This document shows, in pieces, positions 1 through 6,808 of a DNA stretch of 9,138 nt (positions are counted from its first letter, which is position 1; each line of letters starts with the position of its first letter). Under the pieces are notes generated by a model. That model was given only the letters and a program-made list of their open reading frames with translations, had not been told where the DNA came from and did not search any database. The DNA lies in the NCBI GenBank assembly GCA_964527795.1, contig CAZGOS010000116.1, positions 1 to 9,138 on the forward strand. The letters are read 5' to 3'. The stretch comes from SMXL01 sp964527795 (GTDB lineage: Bacteria; Bacteroidota; Rhodothermia; Rhodothermales; UBA10348). A program made the position numbers and the translations under genes.

Positions 1-985
1 GCATGGAGACCTTGTTCTGGGCAACGTTCCGGACAATAATACGGACTCAGACAGCTCGATAACACTTATCCACTGGTCGGGACTGGATTCGAATGCGCGA
101 AATGAGGACTGGACATCGCTGTTGTCGGGCGCTCAACCGGTTTTCTCTCTTTTCAGGACAGACGGCATCATTTACGACGACCGTGGCCCCAGGATCGTCG
201 GCAACCCTTCATTGTCGTACACCCATCCCAATGGAGTGCTTTTTGCCACCAATTCAGCTTCCGGGCCGGCGCTTCGGAAGCGAATCGAGAGCATCGTGGC
301 AGGACGGACTCGAGTTCAGTCCGAATGGGATATTTTGCACGATACGTTCAGTGATTCCGCATCGGAGTGGATGGAAAGGTTCCTTGAAACTCTTGATTCG
401 GTGCGCGTTCGTACGGTTCGAGAAGACGAAGCCGTTGAATATCTGAGAAACTGGGATTACAACTATCGGGGCGCTTCGATCGCGGCTTCCATTGCCGAGC
501 ATACGCGGCTGAATCTTGACGTTCGACGGGTGAATCGTCTCACACCGGCGATCGCTCACGGAGCACTTCGCAGCTCTCTGGACTTCCTCACGGAATACTA
601 TGGTACGGACATGCGTGAATGGCGCTGGGAGACCGTTCAGGATCTGGTTGTCTACTTCCCGGGATGGACGACATCGTCGGGCGCCATTGACCGGCGTATC
701 AGACAATTCAACGAGGAGTTTCTTCCCGTTGCCATTCAGGGATATGGCCACCCGAACACGCTCGCATGGGGGCCGACAGTAGGCCATGCATGGCGAACAG
801 CATCATCGGCCTGGGAGGGTTTTTTCGGGAGAGATCCGGGTTCCGTTTTCGAATTTGAACGGCCCGTCGTTTCCTATTCGTCTTTCCTTGGTCGTTTCTT
901 TGCACTTAATCGGGCTCCTGTGAGCGGGCAGATGGACGTTTCCGGATCGGAAGCGACGAAAACCGAACTCCAACCGGTACAATGA
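1..985 (+). CDS. Penicillin acylase family (S45) amidohydrolase, C-terminal part (5' end outside window)
   Basis: The reading frame is open from the left edge (first full codon at position 2) to a TGA at 983-985, giving 327 visible residues. The true start lies upstream. The pattern fits the C-terminal half of the beta chain of S45 Ntn-hydrolases. Visible pieces are an 'ATNSASGPALRKRI' stretch (residues 82-95) where the family has its ATANN/R-I region, 'LRNWDYNYRGASIAASI' (148-164) matching the family's L..WDG...S.AA segment, 'ALRSSLDFLTEYYG' followed by W-W (188-209), and 'GYGHPNTLAWGPTVGHAWRT' (247-266) near the end. Family members cleave amide bonds in penicillins, acyl-homoserine lactones or other N-acyl compounds, usually in the periplasm after autoproteolysis. 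The catalytic N-terminal Ser, the linker and any signal peptide are outside the window, so activity and substrate cannot be judged. It overlaps the following kinase gene by 4 bp (ATGA), so the two are probably co-translated. The family call is from remembered pattern, not alignment. Confidence 0.8.
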   Translation, partial: HGDLVLGNVPDNNTDSDSSITLIHWSGLDSNARNEDWTSLLSGAQPVFSLFRTDGIIYDDRGPRIVGNPSLSYTHPNGVLFATNSASGPALRKRIESIVAGRTRVQSEWDILHDTFSDSASEWMERFLETLDSVRVRTVREDEAVEYLRNWDYNYRGASIAASIAEHTRLNLDVRRVNRLTPAIAHGALRSSLDFLTEYYGTDMREWRWETVQDLVVYFPGWTTSSGAIDRRIRQFNEEFLPVAIQGYGHPNTLAWGPTVGHAWRTASSAWEGFFGRDPGSVFEFERPVVSYSSFLGRFFALNRAPVSGQMDVSGSEATKTELQPVQ

Positions 986-1893
986 GCACTCCGCAATCAT
1001 CGTTGCTAATCGGACTGGACGTCGGCGGAACCAAAACAAAGGCCGCATGCCGCATTTCCGCTACCGACTCCAGTGAGATCATTCAGGTCACGTCGCATGG
1101 CGCCAATTTCCAGAGCGTCGGAGCGGCGCAGGTTGCGGGTCTGATCGCCGGTCTGGTATCACGCATCAGGCTGGAATCCGCATTTGACGGTGTTGTTCGA
1201 GTCGTGGCCGGGGTAGCCGGTGCGGCGCGGGAGCGGGATCAACAAGAAGTGGAAAACCTCTTCTCCGAAGCACAGACGCATCCGGGTGACCTGATCAAGG
1301 TGCATTCAGATGCACAAATAGCCCTGGAAGGTGCGTTCAGTGGAGAACCCGGGATGATCGTAATCGCAGGTACGGGTTCCGGTATCTATGCCCGAAACCA
1401 ATCCGGGCAGATCGTGCGAGCCGGGGGATGGGGCCCGGTTCTTGGCGACCCGGCAAGTGGAAAAAATTTAGGACTTCGGGCTTTGCGGGCGGTCGCCCGA
1501 TTTTTTGATGGTGGTCCGCCTACGGCCCTCACCAGGCGATTGGCGGAAGAGTTTGGCGTCACTGAACGAGAGGACCTGGTAAACATCGTCTATCGTGGTG
1601 GTCTGGACACATCCCTTATCGCCCCGATTGTTCTCGAGGCCGTAGCAGAAGGCGATGCCGTTTGCAGCGATCTGCTCGACGAGGAGATTTACACGCTGGC
1701 CCACGAAGCTGCATGGGTGGCGTCTGGTGCGGTAGAGTCGCGTACCGTTCTGATGGGCGGTTTGTGCGACGACCACTTATTCAATCGCCGCCTGCAAACA
1801 GCCCTGCGCACGGCAGTGCCCCATATCCAGTTCGTTGAGCCCGATGCCGGTCCCGAATTCGGGGCGCTTCGTCTTTGCAGTCAACTCGGTTGA
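982..1893 (+). CDS. BadF/BadG/BcrA/BcrD-type ATPase, N-acetylglucosamine kinase-like
   Basis: This 303-residue protein has the ASKHA sugar-kinase layout. Phosphate-1 is 'GLDVGGTKTK' (residues 11-20). The likely catalytic Asp110 sits in 'HSDAQIALEGAF'. Phosphate-2 is 'IAGTGSG' (128-134), followed by 'GGWGPVLGDPASG' (148-160), and the adenosine-binding loop is 'LMGGL' (257-261). Length and motif order match bacterial and eukaryotic GlcNAc kinases, which phosphorylate GlcNAc to GlcNAc-6-phosphate in the cytoplasm. The same Pfam family also holds ATPases that activate benzoyl-CoA and 2-hydroxyacyl-CoA dehydratases, but those are usually shorter with a Cys cluster, which is absent here. The family usually shows LGD-E/K-GSG; here it reads LGDPASG. 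The ATG at 982 overlaps the acylase stop (ATGA), and no strong Shine-Dalgarno is visible, which fits translational coupling. It ends convergent with pckA. Substrate is an inference; it could phosphorylate another amino sugar or hexose. Confidence 0.82.
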   Translation: MSTPQSSLLIGLDVGGTKTKAACRISATDSSEIIQVTSHGANFQSVGAAQVAGLIAGLVSRIRLESAFDGVVRVVAGVAGAARERDQQEVENLFSEAQTHPGDLIKVHSDAQIALEGAFSGEPGMIVIAGTGSGIYARNQSGQIVRAGGWGPVLGDPASGKNLGLRALRAVARFFDGGPPTALTRRLAEEFGVTEREDLVNIVYRGGLDTSLIAPIVLEAVAEGDAVCSDLLDEEIYTLAHEAAWVASGAVESRTVLMGGLCDDHLFNRRLQTALRTAVPHIQFVEPDAGPEFGALRLCSQLG

Positions 1894-1916
1894 TTTTCCC
1901 CAATCAACTCAGTTGA
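1881..1916. terminator. Inverted repeat spanning the convergent stop codons (possible bidirectional terminator)
   Basis: The 15-base arms 1881-1895 and 1902-1916 are complementary except for two central positions, and the loop is TTCCCC. The right arm is also part of a perfect 8+1+8 palindrome (1902-1918, AATCAACT-C-AGTTGATT). The structure contains both stop codons (TGA at 1891-1893 and, on the minus strand, TGA at 1911-1909). It is placed where a bidirectional terminator is expected, but neither flank carries a long T tract, so the terminator role is inferred. Confidence 0.4.
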
Positions 1917-3516
1917 TTGCCGCCCCTTCGCTTACACTCGGCGCCGCATTGAGCACTTCATCCGAGGACCCTTCTTCGAATTGCACGAAGTTGTCCCGGA
2001 AGAGCTGTGCAAGTTTTGCAGCGGCGGCGTCGTACTCGTTTCCGCTCGTCCACGTATCACGCGGAATCAGAACGTCTGACGGCACATCCGGACAAGAGGT
2101 CGGCACTTCGAATCCGAAAATCGGATCCGTAACCGTATCGACGTCATCCAGCTTTCCATCGTGGATTGCGTCGATAATAGCTCTCGTGTAGGGCAACGAC
2201 ATGCGTTCGCCGACTCCGTAAGGACCGCCTGTGAGTCCCGTATTTATCAGCCAGGCCTTTGCATTACGCGTCCGCATTTTCTCGGCTAGAAGCTCAGCGT
2301 ACTTCGCTGGATGCCAGACAATGAATGCCGCCCCGAAACAGGCGGAAAATGTCGCCTGAGGCTCCGTTACTCCAACTTCTGTTCCAGCCACTTTTGCGGT
2401 ATATCCACTCATGAAGTGATACATCGCCTGCGCCGGTGAGAGTTTGCTCACGGGAGGCAGGACGCCGAAGGCATCATACGTGAGGAATATGATGTGATCG
2501 GGATGTCCTCCCACAGCCGGAATTTTGCAGTTGGAGATATTTTCGATCGGATACGAAGCGCGCGTGTTTTCGGTTATCGACGTGTCCGAATAGTCGACTT
2601 CCCGCGTCTGTCGATCGTAGACCACGTTTTCAAGCACGGTTCCGAACCGAATGGCACTGTAAATTTCAGGCTCCTTCTCTGCCGAGAGGTCGATCGCTTT
2701 TGCGTAGCAGCCTCCTTCGATATTGAAAATGCCGTTGTCCGTCCAGCAGTGCTCGTCGTCTCCGATGAGCGCCCTTCTCGGATCCGCCGACAGAGTCGTC
2801 TTACCTGTGCCGGACAGGCCAAAAAAGAGCGACACGTTTCCGTCGGGACCTTCATTTGCCGAGCAATGCATCGACAGCACGTCCTGTTTCGGCATGATGT
2901 AGTTCATAACCGTGAAAATGCCCTTCTTCATTTCACCGGCATACTCCGTTCCCAGAATGACGAATTCTCCCTTCTCGAACGAAAGGTCGACGCTCGTTTT
3001 GGATCTCATCTGGGCCGTATACTGATTGGCAGGGAACCGGCCCGCATTGAAGATGACGTAGTTGGGTTCCCCGAAACGGGTCAGATCTTCGCCACTTGGA
3101 CGGATCAGCATATTGTGCATGAAAAGCGCGTGGTACGGCCTTGTACAGATAACGCGCACCTTGATTTGATAGTCCGGATCCCAGCCGGCGAAGCCGTCAA
3201 ATACATAGACGCGCTTACACGCATTGAAGTAGTCGATCGCTCGTTCTCGATTGATTTCAAACGTATCGAGATCCAGCGCGATGTTGATCTCACCCCACCA
3301 GATGTCATTCGTGCTTTCGGGTGCGTCCACAATGCGCTTGTCTTTCGGACTCCGGCCGGTCTTGGCGCCGGATCGTAACATGATCGCGCCGGTATCCGAT
3401 ATCGCAGCTCCTTCATCGTAAAGAATCGCTTCTTCGTAGAGACGAGCCGGCGAAGCGTTTCGAATGATCTGCGATACCGCGATGCCATACTGTTCCAGAT
3501 TGAACGATTCGGTCAT
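1909..3516 (-). CDS. pckA: Phosphoenolpyruvate carboxykinase (ATP), EC 4.1.1.49
   Basis: This 535-residue cytoplasmic enzyme converts oxaloacetate and ATP to PEP, CO2 and ADP, the first committed step of gluconeogenesis. The size is normal for the ATP-type family. Visible signatures are the substrate-binding 'SGAKTGRSPKDK' (residues 49-60, Arg55), 'EYAGEMKKGIF' (191-201) with Tyr192 and the metal-binding Lys198, 'LSMHCSAN' (214-221) with metal ligand His217, the P-loop 'GLSGTGKTT' (233-241), kinase-2 'IGDDEHCW' (251-258) and 'NTRASYP' (317-323, Arg319). All expected catalytic residues appear present, judged by remembered E. coli equivalents. The ATG at 3516 is preceded by a good Shine-Dalgarno (AAGGTGG). 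The gene lies downstream of acs in the same direction, with only a possible small ORF between, so acs and pckA are probably co-transcribed for growth on acetate or other gluconeogenic substrates. It meets the kinase gene tail to tail. Confidence 0.97.
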   Translation of the reverse strand: MTESFNLEQYGIAVSQIIRNASPARLYEEAILYDEGAAISDTGAIMLRSGAKTGRSPKDKRIVDAPESTNDIWWGEINIALDLDTFEINRERAIDYFNACKRVYVFDGFAGWDPDYQIKVRVICTRPYHALFMHNMLIRPSGEDLTRFGEPNYVIFNAGRFPANQYTAQMRSKTSVDLSFEKGEFVILGTEYAGEMKKGIFTVMNYIMPKQDVLSMHCSANEGPDGNVSLFFGLSGTGKTTLSADPRRALIGDDEHCWTDNGIFNIEGGCYAKAIDLSAEKEPEIYSAIRFGTVLENVVYDRQTREVDYSDTSITENTRASYPIENISNCKIPAVGGHPDHIIFLTYDAFGVLPPVSKLSPAQAMYHFMSGYTAKVAGTEVGVTEPQATFSACFGAAFIVWHPAKYAELLAEKMRTRNAKAWLINTGLTGGPYGVGERMSLPYTRAIIDAIHDGKLDDVDTVTDPIFGFEVPTSCPDVPSDVLIPRDTWTSGNEYDAAAAKLAQLFRDNFVQFEEGSSDEVLNAAPSVSEGAAIN

Positions 3517-3520
3517 AATG

Positions 3521-3527
3521 CCACCTT
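3521..3527 (-). promoter_or_regulatory. Ribosome binding site of pckA
   Basis: On the minus strand the sequence reads AAGGTGG, 4 nt before the ATG at 3516. It supports this start over later in-frame codons. It also shows that this genome uses Shine-Dalgarno initiation for at least some genes. Confidence 0.7.
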
Positions 3528-3531
3528 GGCT

Positions 3532-3672
3532 TTAATTGAATCTAAATAGCACTTCCCTCAGCATGTCCTCAGGGTTGTCCTCTTCAGCAAACAAGATCAG
3601 ACTCTGGACGGCCAACCATTTATTTTCAAGAAAATACGCCTGAATCTGACCGATTTCGGTGAAATTCGGCAT
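3532..3672 (-). CDS. Possible small protein (46 aa) between acs and pckA
   Basis: An ATG at 3672 opens a 46-residue frame that stops (TAA) at 3532, leaving 15 nt before the pckA ATG and starting 31 nt after the acs stop. The peptide begins MPNFTEIGQIQAYFLENKW and ends in a charged stretch 'AEEDNPEDMLREVLFRFN'. It has no Cys cluster, signal peptide or membrane segment, and it looks like a small amphipathic helical protein. A GGTG seven bases before the ATG could act as a weak Shine-Dalgarno. A GTG at 3717 would extend it to 61 residues and overlap the acs end by 14 nt, but has poorer upstream support. I do not recognise the family. The spacing and in-phase position in the operon favour a real gene; it could also be a chance frame or a translated leader for pckA. 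Confidence 0.45.
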   Translation of the reverse strand: MPNFTEIGQIQAYFLENKWLAVQSLILFAEEDNPEDMLREVLFRFN

Positions 3673-3703
3673 AAACGAACACCGTTCTATCTCTTGCCTA
3701 GCA

Positions 3704-5656
3704 CTAGATACCGTCACGCCTGTTTTGCCGGTTCTCTATGAGGTCCGCCACAACGGATTCGTCTGCAAGAGTGGACGTATCGCCCAGGTTATCATAATCG
3801 TCGGCGGCAATTTTTCTCAGAATGCGGCGCATGATTTTCCCGCTTCGTGTCTTCGGGAGTCCTGGAGCAAATTGGATGAAGTCCGGTTTTGCAATTGGGC
3901 CGATTGCGTTTCGAACATGCTGTATCAGTGTGTGTCGGAGTTCCTCAGAGCATTGCTCCCCATCTTTCAGGGAAACGTAGCAGTAAATGCCCTGACCCTT
4001 AATGTCGTGCGGGAACCCTACGACGGCCGCCTCAGCCACGCTACCATAGGCAACGAGAGCGCTTTCGACCTCGGCTGTGCCCATGCGGTGACCCGAGATA
4101 TTGATCACGTCGTCCACGCGACCCGTGATCCAAAAGTACCCATCTTCATCGCGGCGGCAGCCATCGCCAGTGAAGTACTTGCCTTCAAAGGTCGAGAAAT
4201 AGGTCTGTACGAAGCGGTCGTGATCCCCAAAAATCGTTCGGGATTGTCCCGGCCACGAATCCGTAATCACCAGTATGCCCTCGCTCGGCCCTTCCAGTAC
4301 GTTTCCTTCCGTATCGAGCACCTGCGGCTGAATTCCAAAAAATGGAAGGGTGGCCGCGCCCGGTTTTTGATCGATCGCACCGGGAAGAGGCGTGATCAGG
4401 ACTCCACCCGTTTCGGTCTGCCACCACGTGTCGACGACAGGGCAACGCTTCTCTCCCACCACCTCGTAATACCAGCGCCACGCTTCAGGATTGATAGGCT
4501 CGCCAACCGTACCGAGTACGCGTAGTGACGACCGGTCCGTGCTGGTAACAAATTCTTCGCCCTGTGCCATCAATGCGCGGATGGCGGTCGGGGCCGTATA
4601 GAATTGATTCACTTTGTGGCGGTCCACGACTTGCCAGAACCGCGATGCATCCGGATACGTCGGGATGCCTTCGAAGAAGACCTGGGTGGCTCCGTTAAGG
4701 AGAGGACCGTAAACGATGTAACTGTGGCCGGTGATCCAGCCCACGTCCGCCGTGCACCAGAAAACGTCTCCGTCGTGATAGTCGAATATCAACTGGTGCG
4801 TCAGTGATGTGAAGACCAGGAAACCGCCCGTTGTATGAACGACGCCTTTGGGCTTGCCCGTAGATCCGCTGGTATAGAGTATGAAGAGCGGATCCTCAGC
4901 ATCCATGTGCTCTACAGGGCAATCGTCCGAGACAGCGGCAATTTCTTCGTGGTACCAGTAATCCCGTCCGTCGGTCCACTCGATATCACCGTCGGTATGT
5001 TTTACGACAATCACGGTTTCGACTTCGGGGCACCGCTCGAGCGCTTTATCCGTATTGCTTTTAAGCGGCACGCGTTTCCCGCCACGCAGACCCTGATCGG
5101 CCGTCAGCACGATGTGTGAATTACCGTCAAGCATCCTGTCGGCAAGCGAATCCGGGGAGAAGCCGGCAAATACGACCGAGTGCACGGCTCCGATGCGGGC
5201 ACAGGCCAGCATGGAAAACGCCGCCTCGGGAATCATGGGGAGATAGATCGTGACGCAGTCACCTTTCTTTACGCCGTGCTTCTTCAGTACGTTGGCGCAT
5301 TTCTTCACTTGGCGATGCAGCTCCCTGTAAGAGATATGACGGGCTTCGTCAGCGGGATTGTCCGGCTCAAAAATGAGTGCCGTCCGGTCACCTCGCTTCT
5401 CCAGGTGTCTGTCGACGCAGTTGTAGGCGGCGTTGGTCTTTCCGCCGAGATACCATTTGATGTGAACGTCGCTCGAAGCATACGATACATCTTTTACGGT
5501 GTGAAACGGTTCAAACCAGTCGATTCGCCTGGACTGCTCGGCCCAATATCCATCCGGATCGCTGATCGACTGCTCGTACAAGGCGCGATACTCGTCGAGT
5601 GATTTGACGTGTGCCCTGCTTCTGAATTCTTCCGAAGCCTGAAAACGCCCCGCCAT
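3704..5656 (-). CDS. acs: Acetyl-CoA synthetase (AMP-forming), EC 6.2.1.1
   Basis: This 650-residue enzyme activates acetate with ATP and CoA to acetyl-CoA through an acetyl-AMP intermediate. Length and motif order match bacterial Acs across the whole protein. Visible signatures are the N-terminal acetyl-CoA synthetase domain (about residues 18-80), the P-loop 'YTSGSTGKPKGVVH' (261-274), 'GTVGEPINPEAW' (382-393) and 'VDTWWQTETGG' (408-418), where Trp412 corresponds to the residue that limits the pocket to acetate. The adenylation hinge region is 'YFTGDGCRRDEDGYFWITGR' (494-513), followed by 'GHRMGTAEVE' (522-531). The C-terminal 'PKTRSGKIMRR' (601-611) includes Lys607, the lysine that protein acetyltransferases acetylate to switch off Acs in other bacteria, so similar post-translational control is possible here. 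The ATG is fixed by a strong Shine-Dalgarno. It is the first gene of a probable acs-(small ORF)-pckA operon. Confidence 0.97.
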   Translation of the reverse strand: MAGRFQASEEFRSRAHVKSLDEYRALYEQSISDPDGYWAEQSRRIDWFEPFHTVKDVSYASSDVHIKWYLGGKTNAAYNCVDRHLEKRGDRTALIFEPDNPADEARHISYRELHRQVKKCANVLKKHGVKKGDCVTIYLPMIPEAAFSMLACARIGAVHSVVFAGFSPDSLADRMLDGNSHIVLTADQGLRGGKRVPLKSNTDKALERCPEVETVIVVKHTDGDIEWTDGRDYWYHEEIAAVSDDCPVEHMDAEDPLFILYTSGSTGKPKGVVHTTGGFLVFTSLTHQLIFDYHDGDVFWCTADVGWITGHSYIVYGPLLNGATQVFFEGIPTYPDASRFWQVVDRHKVNQFYTAPTAIRALMAQGEEFVTSTDRSSLRVLGTVGEPINPEAWRWYYEVVGEKRCPVVDTWWQTETGGVLITPLPGAIDQKPGAATLPFFGIQPQVLDTEGNVLEGPSEGILVITDSWPGQSRTIFGDHDRFVQTYFSTFEGKYFTGDGCRRDEDGYFWITGRVDDVINISGHRMGTAEVESALVAYGSVAEAAVVGFPHDIKGQGIYCYVSLKDGEQCSEELRHTLIQHVRNAIGPIAKPDFIQFAPGLPKTRSGKIMRRILRKIAADDYDNLGDTSTLADESVVADLIENRQNRRDGI

Positions 5657-5662
5657 ATTTAT

Positions 5663-5670
5663 CTCCTCCC
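5663..5670 (-). promoter_or_regulatory. Strong ribosome binding site of acs
   Basis: The minus strand reads GGGAGGAG, followed by a 6-nt AT-rich spacer (ATAAAT) and the ATG at 5656. This near-ideal Shine-Dalgarno fixes the acs start and predicts efficient translation. Confidence 0.85.
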
Positions 5671-5840
5671 GGATACCCGTCGCATTGATTACACCATCGT
5701 GAGGCCTCCAACAGCATGGATATTACGCCGATAGAGGCCATAAAACTCGCATTAATTCTGCGGATGTGGAAGAATAGTAACGGGACAGAAAATTTTCATG
5801 GTGGTCAGATGAATTGGATCACGAACCCTGCTCTCACCCG

Positions 5841-5848
5841 TATCTTTA
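5841..5848 (+). promoter_or_regulatory. Possible Bacteroidota-type -7 element for the SDR gene
   Basis: TATCTTTA matches TAnnTTTG at all but the last base. An ATTG at 5813-5816 is a possible -33 element, but the 24-nt gap is long. The putative transcript would start roughly 35 nt before the dehydrogenase ATG. This is a weak call. Confidence 0.25.
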
Positions 5849-5889
5849 CCCGCGAAAACCCTACACAATACATCTCTCTTTCCCTCTTT

Positions 5890-6780
5890 ATGGAACTGCG
5901 AAATCGGCACGTTGTCGTCACCGGAGCTGCGAGTGGAATGGGGCGACGGTTTGCGCTGCGATTCCTTGAACTTGGCGCGCGAGTCGCCGCCTGGGACATC
6001 AACGAACATGGCCTCAATTCGCTTTCCGAAGAATGGCGAAACGTGTGCAATGTCGAAGGACCAGTCGCCGACAGGCGACTCCACACGTACGTTTGCAACG
6101 TCGCTTCGCCCGACGCCATTCAGCACTCGGCCCGAGAAACGCTCAGTGACCTGGATCATATTGACATCGTCCTGAACAATGCGGGCATCGTCTCCGGGGA
6201 CTGGATCACCGATCTGACGGATGAGGCCATCGAACGAACCTTCGCGATTAACGCGCTCGCTCCATTTCGGATCACGAAGGCTTTTCTACCGGACATGATC
6301 ACGCGCGGAAACGGGCATATCGTAACGATCGCTTCAGCCGGTGCTTTTCTCGGCACGCCGCGTCTGTCCGATTACTGCGCGAGCAAATCGGCCGTGGCCG
6401 CCTTCGACGAGTCGCTCCGAAACGAGATGAAGCAGCGTGGATATCCGATCAAGACCACGCTCGTATGCCCGTTTTATGTAGACACCGGCATGTTCTCAGG
6501 TGTTCGCACCCGTTTCAGTTGGCTTCTGCCCATTCTGAAACCGGAAAAGGTAGTCGAGCGCACGATTCGCGCGATTCAGACAGGTCGAACACGCCTTATC
6601 ATGCCCTGGTTCATTTATACCATATTTCCGCTCCGACTCCTGCCGACACGACTCTTTGACGGCCTGGTTTTGTTCTTCGGCATCATGCGATCCATGGATG
6701 GTTTTCAGGGCCGGTCCTTACCGGTTGCAGATACGGATACGGATACGGCTGCCGACAGCGATTCGATTCGCCGGATTTGA
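5890..6780 (+). CDS. Short-chain dehydrogenase/reductase, SDR16C-like (retinol dehydrogenase/17-beta-HSD11 type)
   Basis: This 296-residue classical SDR shows the cofactor loop 'TGAASGMG' (residues 11-18), Asp36 after beta-2 ('AAWDIN'), which predicts NAD(H), 'NNAG' (96-99), structural Asn121, catalytic Ser149, and 'YCASK' with Tyr162 and Lys166. After the core it carries 'VCPFYVDTGMFSGV' (192-205), 'LLPILKP' (212-218) and 'MDGFQGR' (269-275). From memory these match the C-terminal part of animal SDR16C enzymes such as RDH10 and SDR16C5, which act on retinol or lipophilic alcohols at membranes. A hydrophobic stretch about 239-266 could associate with membrane. The tail is acidic low-complexity (ADTDTDTAADSDS). 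I chose the ATG at 5890 because the Rossmann fold begins directly after it; an in-frame ATG at 5716 would add 58 residues with no SDR character. No Shine-Dalgarno is visible. The substrate is unknown. It converges on pabB-pabC with 28 bp between stops. Confidence 0.88.
   Translation: MELRNRHVVVTGAASGMGRRFALRFLELGARVAAWDINEHGLNSLSEEWRNVCNVEGPVADRRLHTYVCNVASPDAIQHSARETLSDLDHIDIVLNNAGIVSGDWITDLTDEAIERTFAINALAPFRITKAFLPDMITRGNGHIVTIASAGAFLGTPRLSDYCASKSAVAAFDESLRNEMKQRGYPIKTTLVCPFYVDTGMFSGVRTRFSWLLPILKPEKVVERTIRAIQTGRTRLIMPWFIYTIFPLRLLPTRLFDGLVLFFGIMRSMDGFQGRSLPVADTDTDTAADSDSIRRI
6730..6747 (+). repeat. Three tandem GATACG hexamers in the SDR 3' end
   Basis: Three exact copies of GATACG run head to tail and encode the Asp-Thr repeats in the tail of the dehydrogenase. 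A multiple of three keeps the frame, so the copy number could change without a frameshift. Confidence 0.85.
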
Positions 6781-6808
6781 GAGGATGTTACTGGCGAGGC
6801 AGGATTTC

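Larger units (their letters stand above)
5657..5889. promoter_or_regulatory. Divergent spacer between acs (-) and the SDR gene (+)
   Basis: These 233 bp must hold the acs promoter and, on the other strand, a promoter for the dehydrogenase. The region is more AT-rich than the genes. A frame in phase with the dehydrogenase runs back to an ATG at 5716, but the residues it adds do not look like SDR sequence. A palindrome GAGGCCTC (5701-5708) and a second GAGGCC (5734-5739) lie upstream of acs and could be operator-like. A TAATAT on the minus strand (5725-5720) is a possible acs -10 without a matching -35. No clear acs promoter is visible. Confidence 0.5.

Noticed and set aside
254..787. A 177-codon minus-strand frame opposite the acylase gene.
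   Set aside because: It is rich in Arg, Ser and Pro with no domain pattern, and it lies opposite a frame that carries S45 family features.
2494..3378. A 294-codon open frame on the + strand opposite pckA.
   Set aside because: It lies wholly within pckA, whose motifs are intact on the other strand. The translation has no recognisable domain, and such frames are common opposite GC-rich coding sequence.
3659..4525. A 288-codon open frame on the + strand opposite the acs 3' half.
   Set aside because: It is antisense to conserved Acs motifs and shows no fold or family pattern. It is best explained as a by-product of codon bias.
5716..5889. An upstream in-frame extension of the SDR gene starting at an ATG at 5716.
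   Set aside because: The extra 58 residues precede a complete Rossmann start and look like spacer DNA. The extension would also occupy most of the region needed for the divergent promoters.
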